64,000 nucleotides of DNA from Brachionus manjavacas (Eukaryota; Rotifera; Eurotatoria; Ploima; Brachionidae): NCBI GenBank assembly GCA_019054805.1, contig JAHQIY010000002.1, forward strand, positions 1,364,001-1,428,000, in the 5' to 3' direction. Position numbers and translations under genes: made by a program. Each line of letters starts with the position of its first letter. Position 1 is the first letter of the stretch. Under the pieces are notes generated by a model. That model was given only the letters and a program-made list of their open reading frames with translations, was not told the DNA's origin and searched no databases. Below are positions 57,512 through 64,000 of the stretch, in pieces.

Positions 57512-60500
57512 TTACGCTATTATAAAATCGAAAAGTCTTATCTCAAACCATGTCTTGAGTTTCGATTTCCATCCGAGTTTCATTTGTTCTTTATAAGCAC
57601 CGGAAATTGCTATTCTTGCCATAATGGTATGTCTATCTACCAAATTTCCATGATCGTGTATTATTGAGCGAACAGTGTTAAGGTTTCTATTTTAAAAATA
57701 ACTTAATTACTGAAATAACATTTGGAAAAAGAGATGACTAGCTTTGCTAAGACAATTACAATACCTAAGTACGAGAAGCATGTATGGATTGACTTGCTTA
57801 AGTATTTCTTGAATTTTATCAATTTGATCCCGAACTGTTTCTCTCATTTTAATAATATCATTTTCATTAAGTATTCTTTTAAATTTTAGACCGGAGACTC
57901 GGCTCATTGGAGGTTCCATAGCTAGTATGTCACAAAACCCAGAATAATCTTCAAAAAATAAAATTTTAATGTCTAATTTCTGTGAGTTAATTCAAAGGTT
58001 GTTGGAGACTTGCACTTTAGATCACTAATCATCTCTAATATCAAAAATTAATCTAACCTGAATACAAGTAACAAGCCTCTTGGAAATTGCTGAAAGACTT
58101 TGGTAACATCATCTTTAAGCTCGTCTATATAAGGCTTGAACTTAACTCGCCATTCTTTAATTTCTTCTTTACTCATATTTCTAAACTCTTTTGTGGAAGG
58201 TAAGCGAAATTTTCCTTGTTGAATGGCGTTTTCTTTTTCCTTTTCGGTCAGCTTAATCCAGTCAGAGTTAAATATAAACTTGTCATGTATGGGCCGATGC
58301 AATGGTCTCATTGACAAAAATGCAGAGAAGATCATGAAATATTTTTCTTGATTTAATTTGCGCTCAAATTTTAGTTTATTTAATTTAATAAAATATTTAC
58401 CATCTACATTTAATTTCAAGGAATAATATTTCATTTTGTCTTCGTTCTTGAGGATAATGTATTTCCATAACTTGCACAGATTTTTTCGGTCGCCTTCGGT
58501 AATTGTGTCGTAGAGTCCATGGTCCAAGAGCACGATTTCAGCCTCTAGATTAAAATTAATTTTTATTTTTTATCTAGAAAAATGGATGAACAAAATAAAA
58601 ATAAAACCTTAATTTTAATTTATATTCTATTGCTTCAACTAAAACTATTTTTCATTATTTTGTGACAAATGTGTTTATTAAGACCCAAGGATTGGTCCTT
58701 ATTTAAGATCTTATAAGATATTGTAAGAATAAGATTTTTGAATAGTCTTACAGTAAAGTTTTATAATTTTTATAACTCTAACGATTCCATTCTTTTTCCT
58801 TTCTTTCTCTCATTTTAATTCCTTTCTTTTTTTCGGCACAACCCGAATAAGTTGATGTACTCCATTACAGTCAATGGACCAGCGCGTAGCGTTCGCGAAA
58901 GCAAACACCGTCTTGAAAATCAGTTAACCAAGAATGGCTACAGAGAACATTTTCTGTTGAATAGAGTAGTTGACAATTAGAGCAATTTAACAACAGAGAC
59001 TATCACATGCAGAAGCAAAAACCTCTTCAAGAAAAGAGTAGACGATTCAAGGGCCTTCAAGGTGGGAAAACTTAGCACTTAGACAGGAATGGATCATACC
59101 ACCAGATCGGAGTAAAAAAGAAAAAAAAGGGAAAAAAGTGAAATATAAAGAAATTGAGTTACCTTGATTGGGATCTATATGAAGCTTGATATTAAGTTTT
59201 TTTTCTTAATTTACTTTGTTACTACATGAATAATTTCTACCATACTGTTAAACTGTTGGAGCTTATTATTATTATACGATATTTAATAGTTTTAGGATTC
59301 GTACACGCGATCAGCTAGCCGGCTAGTAAATCACATAACCGGTTAGTTGCTCGCTTAAGTCGGCCATTAGGCGATAAAAATTTATGGTCGCCAAATTATG
59401 CGAGAAGAACTGAAATATATTGAATGGTTCCTGATATCAGAAACGGAGTTCTTTTCTTGTCATATTATCATAAATACTAACTTTGGATAATTCATTTATT
59501 TTTTCATCGCAATCTAATAAAAAAAAATTTTCCCATTTTAATTATTTTTAAAGATTTGGCTTTATTTTTTTTTAAATTAAATTTAAAATATAATATTTGT
59601 TAAATATTAAAAATTCGGTTAAACAAAGCTTAAAAATGTGCATTGAACGACTTTTCAGAGGATTTGGCAAAATAATTTAGAATTTTAGAATTTTTACCAA
59701 AGTGTCTGATGAAAAAAGAGTTGGTCAAAAGTCAAACTTTTAAGTCAGAATCGTTAAAAGTCAAAGTCAAAGTAGACTTTGAAATATTATGAAAATCATG
59801 ACATTTTTTTGTAAAATGATGTAGAATGCGTAATTTCTTATGTTTAATCCCGAGTAAATTTTAATTATCAATTCACAAAAAAGAAAATCGATTTAATAAT
59901 TTTTCTTATTTTATAGTCTTTTTTTAGTTAGAATTTTTAAAAAAATTTTTAATTACGATTTTTAGTTCCTTCTTTTTTTCTAATGTAAATATTTCCGTGG
60001 TGTGGATCGGCATGCACAAAACCCGTATTAAAAATTTGCTCTGCAAACAGTTTAACCAATTTTTCATCAATCTTAATCAAATATTAATTATTGGGTTATA
60101 AAGAAAAAGTGCTTACTTCTTTTAAATCAAGTCCCATTTTTTTTATCTCATCAGTTTCACTTATTTTTACTCCGTTTATAAATTCCATACATAAAATTTT
60201 CTTTAGTTAAAAAATTAAATATTATATTAAATAATATTGTAGATGTTTATTTTATTTTTTTAACTACCTTTGTTGTTAAATTATCAAAAACTTTGGGCAC
60301 ATAGACAAAATTTAAACTCTTAAGCTCGTTGTAACATCTCTTTGAATTATTTGCTTCATTAATAAAATCCAGCTCTTTTTCTAGAGTGTCTTTCATTTCC
60401 TTTAAAAATTAAAAAAAAATATTTTAAAATAGCATTTTTTTAAACTAAATTTACATCTAGAACCCAGCTAAAATTGAAATTCTTAAAAGCAAATCCTATC

Positions 60501-61248
60501 ATTTCGAGGATGCATCTACATGTAAACACATCACCGGCAAATCTGTCTTGTAAATCGATATACTGTAGCTTAACTGCTACTTCATTGCCTTCAAAATCGA
60601 CAGCCTTATGAACTTGAGCCAAGCTTGCTGCTGCCAAAGGTTTATAGTCGAAGTCTTTAAAAACTTCATTTGGTAGTTTATTGAACTCTTCTCTAAATAA
60701 TTCATCAATCTAAAAATAAAATTAAAAACACAATTTGTTATCTAAAGCAATCTTACATCATTTCCTTCACTTCTTAAAGCTTGACTTTGAAGCTTTCTCA
60801 AAGTAATATAAAATTCTTTGGGCAGAATATGATTCATGGTTGACAGGCCTTGTCCTAATTTGACATAAAGGCCACCATTTTTAATGCAAATGTCTACTAA
60901 CTTGTTAGCTGATCTCAAGTGACATTCTTTTATATTATTATTGTACTCGTCACTACTGTCATCTAGGCCCCACAAATTCCATTTATAATCAGCAGCTATT
61001 TCAAGCCCCACGTTGAAAGACCTCACTGCCCTTCTTATTGATTGTATATAAATGCGAGTTTTACGCTTTTGCTGAGAATCCAGCAAATACTCATAGGAAA
61101 CAAAGGCTCCAGTAGCTAAAACAGATGTACCAAAAAGTAAACGAGGGATTTTAGATGAAGCCTTTGGTTGTGCATTATTTGAAATAAATCGTTTGAAAAA
61201 ATTTTTTTTATTATTTAATAGATTCCTGTAAGAAAATGAATTTAACAT
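57512..61248 (-). CDS. ADCK1: ADCK1, mitochondrial UbiB-family atypical kinase
   Basis: Seven exons on the minus strand: 61248-60757, 60709-60455, 60399-60268, 60200-60117, 60071-59957, 58544-58058, 57686-57512. Phases 0,0,0,0,1,2 agree throughout, giving 579 residues (human ADCK1 is somewhat shorter). The N-terminus is basic and Asn/Ser-rich, as in mitochondrial targeting, followed by a hydrophobic segment (LLFGTSVLATGAFVSYEYLL). UbiB-family hallmarks: KLGQ (130-133), Ala-rich loop AAASLAQVHKA (190-200), the VAVKLQY lysine, catalytic HADPHHGN (341-348; the family consensus has P at the sixth position) and metal-binding DHG (367-369). ADCK1 acts in mitochondria and affects cristae and lipid homeostasis; its substrate is unsettled. 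Intron 5 is 1.4 kb, the others 46-67 nt apart from the last (371 nt), which holds an alternative exon. Confidence 0.93.
57765..57948 (-). other. Alternative, phase-matched duplicate of the ADCK1 exon 6 3' end
   Basis: The stretch has an acceptor (TTTTTTGAAG) and donor (GTATTG) and encodes YSGFCDILAMEPPMSRV to VNPYMLLVLR, similar in layout to the end of exon 6 (SMRPLHRP to FPRGLLLVFR). It enters in phase 1 and leaves in phase 2, like exon 6 itself, so it could replace but not follow exon 6. The replaced form would lack the DHG motif. Confidence 0.55.
58800..59275. other. Unassigned insertion in ADCK1 intron 5, absent from copy B
   Basis: Includes a stretch with higher G+C (58840-59110, for example GACCAGCGCGTAGCGTTCGC) and short open frames without recognised domains. 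Probably an old transposon fragment. Confidence 0.35.
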
Positions 61249-61431
61249 CTAAATTTTTTATTTTTTAAGCAGACATTTGGTGAATTTAATCAACGATTTT
61301 TAACTACCGTCTTTGGTCAATTAAGTAATTTAGTTTAAAGAATTTATTAACTTATTAAAAATAATAAAAAAAATTATCAGTTTTTATTCAGATTTTTGAC
61401 AAGCATTTAAATCTTATAATGAGACTAGATT

Positions 61432-61629
61432 TTATTCAAAATCGTGCACAAAATTTTCTGAATAAGTCATCACAGAGCTCCAAACAGTATAACCGATCAA
61501 GATGACAAACACAAACCCCAAAATTAGTAAAAAAGACGATGTTTCTGAATTATGTTTCGAAACAATGGTTTCTTTGCCATCGATTTCTTTTTTCAATGAT
61601 TCTGGAATGCGTCTTTTGATCTGAGCCAT
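61432..61629 (-). CDS. Small single-pass membrane protein (65 aa)
   Basis: ATG at 61629, stop at 61432. A basic N-terminal half (MAQIKRRIPESLKKEI), one hydrophobic helix at about residues 33-52 (FLLILGFVFVILIGYTVW), then a short acidic tail. Layout of a tail-anchored or single-pass ER or mitochondrial accessory protein. It lies 183 bp upstream of ADCK1 on the same strand. I considered SERP1/RAMP4 and TRIQK-type proteins but see no specific motif. Confidence 0.7.
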   Translation of the reverse strand: MAQIKRRIPESLKKEIDGKETIVSKHNSETSSFLLILGFVFVILIGYTVWSSVMTYSENFVHDFE

Positions 61630-61689
61630 TTTTAAAAATTTTAAATAAAAATCTAAAATTATAAGCGTTTAACTTAATAATTTATTATA

Positions 61690-62870
61690 AAAACCACTTT
61701 TAAATTTATTTTAAATAAAGGAAATTTTATTAGCTAAAACACTTACTTTTGAATTTATGAATTATCATTAAAAACCTAGCTGTTTAAGGTTCATATCATA
61801 TATAATTAAAATTAGGTCTAAAAAGGGCGCAATTATTCAGCGAGAATCTCCAATTTACAAAATTCCCTTAGGCGTTTTAAAAAAAATAAAAAAATATATT
61901 TTAAAATTTTTTATCTCATGTTACATTTTAGTATTCATATTTTGGAAAAATTTTATTGATTTTCTCCAGTGCATTCGTTTTATTCAGCATAACCTTAAAT
62001 TAAAAATTTTACAATGAAAAAGATGAAAAATGAAAGATCCTATTATGGCTCATCTGTCACAAACTATTTTAGTTTATAAAAATCTTAGCAATACACTAAT
62101 CTTTTTACTAATTCATAATTTTCCCTTATTGATTTATGAATGTTGACAATTTAAACTCACAAAAAATTATAAAAAAATAATTTATATAATTTAAATTACC
62201 GTAAACTCGGACTTATGCATGTAATACCTAATCCTGCCTTAAAAGCGAAAAATTTAAAATTGATTTTTTTGATTTTTTTTAACATGGTTCTCTACGGAGT
62301 AACCGTGTCGCGTTTATATATCGTTCTCGAAGTAGATGCTGCGTCTATAAGTCCGAGTTTACGGTATTTTAAAAATTTATTTCAATTTAATTAACTTTTA
62401 ATAATATTCAGTTTAAAATTTGTTGCTATGATTAAGAGAAAAAATTTGAATATTAATCTACTAAAAAAACATAAACTTACCTTCAAATATAAATAAAACT
62501 TGATATTGAGTATATACTTAAAAATCGAAAAAAATCCCTAATTTTGCTAGTAAAAATATTCTGATTATTTAATGAGCCAAAATAAAATCAAAACTAAAGT
62601 ATCCGCTCTATCGAAAAAGGCGCCTATCTAAATTTAATTATATAAAATTTTTGGTTAGCTCACTTTTTTATAAACTATCAAAGTTGATTTAATTTATACG
62701 AAATTTTATTCCCGTTTTTTATGGTTTAGTTTTTTATTCTAGAATAAAAATTTATCAATTATAACACTTAAGAAATATTTTATTTTGATATCCAGATAAT
62801 TAATAAAATTAAATTTTAAAACGTTTTTTAAACTAAGCAAAATTACAATAATTTTAAACTTTTCGTTGGA
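61690..62870. other. Spacer between SDHD and the small membrane-protein gene
   Basis: AT-rich. The only structured feature recognised is the Tc1-type MITE at 62199-62364. Confidence 0.4.
62199..62364. mobile_element. 166-bp Tc1/mariner-type MITE
   Basis: Inverted ends CCGTAAACTCGGACTTAT and its reverse complement, each bordered by TA (62197-62198 and 62365-62366), as for Tc1/mariner insertions. The interior has higher G+C and no ORF. Confidence 0.88.
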
Positions 62871-63454
62871 TTATAATGACCAAATTTTTTTAATTGCCTT
62901 TGACAAACCAACATCGGTATAGTTGAAGTAACATAGACCAATAAAAGCAACAATCGAAGCAGTGTACATTAAGCCTAGAGCTACTTTTGGTAAAGTTTTG
63001 CCATGAACGTAGTCAATGATGATGCTGTGACAGCCCCAATTGGCATGGAGAACTAGCGCAGCAGCTAGCAAGTAGTCAGTAACTGCAGTTTCGAGTAAAA
63101 TGCTTCCCGGTATCAAAGCAAGAAGGCCCACGGCTACGTAACGCTCAATGGTCCAATGTTGACCGGCATGCTCGTCTCGCGCTAGCGGAGATCTGTGTGG
63201 GTGGACAGAAGTCACCGCTCGGAGAATTTGGTTCATTGGAACTCGAGTTTGAACGAATGGATTAAGTTGAGTTGAAAAAAGAATATTTTTTCGGGCAAAC
63301 TTGTAAAAAAATTAAGAATTAAAAAAATCTAATTTTTAGTTTAAAATTATACTGTTGCAGTTCGTCCATTAAAAGAAGACTGAATTGATGAATATGGTCG
63401 AATGATGGTGTTTAGGGAACGGTATCCACCTCTTAATAAGTTTGCTGATGTCAT
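62871..63454 (-). CDS. SDHD: Succinate dehydrogenase cytochrome b small subunit (CybS)
   Basis: Two exons, 63454-63353 and 63299-62871, joined in phase 0 across a 53-nt intron, give 176 residues. The N-terminus is Arg/Ser-rich without acidic residues (LLRGGYRSLNTIIRPYSS), as expected of a mitochondrial presequence. The mature part has the family's HWTIERYVAVGLLALIPGSI, the second helix with the heme-region His (LVLHANWGCHSIIIDYVHG) and DY pair near the quinone site, and the C-terminal CYFNYTDVGLSKAIKKIW. It anchors SDHA/SDHB in the inner membrane with SDHC and takes part in ubiquinone reduction. Three hydrophobic helices are visible. No damage seen. Confidence 0.96.
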
Positions 63455-64000
63455 TTTCAATCTAAAAGTTGTGTTTAGAATTTAACCAGGATATTTTTGG
63501 ATAATTTAAAAAGAAGCGTCGTTTTTTTTATATTTTTTCGCTTAAAATATTAATAGATTTAATTTATGTTCAGAATTGGTAATCGCGGTGCTTTTATGAT
63601 AATTAAATGAGCTTTTACCAAACTTTTACATAACACCGAATACGCCAATACTAAATATAGCTTTAAAATTTATAATTTTTTATAACTTGATTTCTGTATA
63701 ATTCGAGAAAATTTTATTTTATTGTATAAATTTTGTTAAATTTCGCTAGTGCTTTTGCATTTAATTTGTCTTTTTTCTAATTTTTCTAAAAGAAAATTTT
63801 GATTTTGATTTCATCTAAAATAAAAAAATAAGAAAATATTTTTTTTTTAAGTTAATTTGAGATCGAGATTCAATGTTTGTAATAAAGCTAGACGATTAAA
63901 AAATTCACTCTCTCTCTTGAATTGTGCTTCACATCTTTAGTTTTTGCCAAACTTTGATATTTTTTTTGTCAATTTGTACTAAATTTCTTGATGGTATCCT
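63455..64000. other. Upstream region of SDHD
   Basis: 5' UTR and promoter side of SDHD; AT-rich with long T runs. No exon or repeat recognised. Confidence 0.4.

Larger units (their letters stand above)
56012..59990 (-). repeat. Parental segment of the ADCK1-region duplication
   Basis: Matches copy B (24692-30430, minus the MULE) in direct orientation. Extra sequence present here and not in copy B: about 58546-58680 and 58800-59275. Because it carries the complete gene, I take it as the source. Confidence 0.85.

Noticed and set aside
61432-61629. SERP1/RAMP4 or TRIQK orthologue
   Set aside because: Length and topology are similar, but no family-specific motif is present; left unnamed.
1-64000. 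tRNA, rRNA or snRNA genes
   Set aside because: I scanned by eye for T-loop (GTTCGA) and 5S/U-RNA motifs and saw no complete candidate; a covariance-model search would be decisive.

Overview
This is nuclear eukaryotic DNA, very AT-rich by eye. Genes carry GT-AG introns, many only about 40-70 nt long, and use the standard code. Transposon debris is dense. The small introns, the intron-containing giant SecA-like gene and the transposon mix fit a small aquatic invertebrate. My best guess is a monogonont rotifer such as Brachionus; this is an inference, not a database match.

Ordinary genes sit at both ends. On the left (0.5-8 kb) are an F-box/leucine-rich-repeat gene (569-2992, +) and a three-exon REI1/ZNF622 pre-60S ribosome maturation factor (6498-7824, +), separated by a dead LINE. 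On the right (57.5-63.5 kb, all -) are ADCK1 (a mitochondrial UbiB-family atypical kinase, seven main exons), a 65-aa single-pass membrane protein, and SDHD (the small cytochrome b subunit of complex II).

The stretch from 9.1 to 22.9 kb is a nested transposon. One minus-strand LINE is split into 9121-9940 and about 21142-22885. Between the halves lies an 11.2-kb element bounded by nearly identical inverted repeats of about 400 bp. It carries a frameshifted DDE transposase with SWIM and ubiquitin-protease-like regions, a damaged double-homeobox gene, three small multi-exon genes for membrane or secreted proteins, seven copies of a 123-bp tandem repeat, and an unassigned block richer in G+C.

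The stretch from 23.1 to 30.4 kb holds two partial direct copies of the 3' part and flank of ADCK1. One copy was hit by a 2.2-kb Mutator-like element with a 9-bp target duplication; the parental locus at about 59.5 kb keeps the empty site.

The centre (32-52 kb) is one giant gene, which I assemble from six exons with matching splice phases (31982-52100, about 4,108 codons). It encodes a long alpha-helical N-terminal region, a complete set of SecA-type DEAD-motor motifs, more helical repeats, a glycine-rich hydrophobic segment, an OTU-like cysteine motif and a terminal His-rich motif resembling HNH/LHH-type nuclease regions. One in-frame TAA interrupts the motor. Its introns have collected a LINE, a hAT transposase fragment, a hAT foldback element with 8-bp target duplication, and MITEs. 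A 245-aa orphan gene follows 244 bp downstream, then a 336-bp near-perfect foldback.

The most unusual contents are the eukaryotic SecA-like giant with its toxin-like tail and neighbour, and the cargo-carrying inverted-repeat element.
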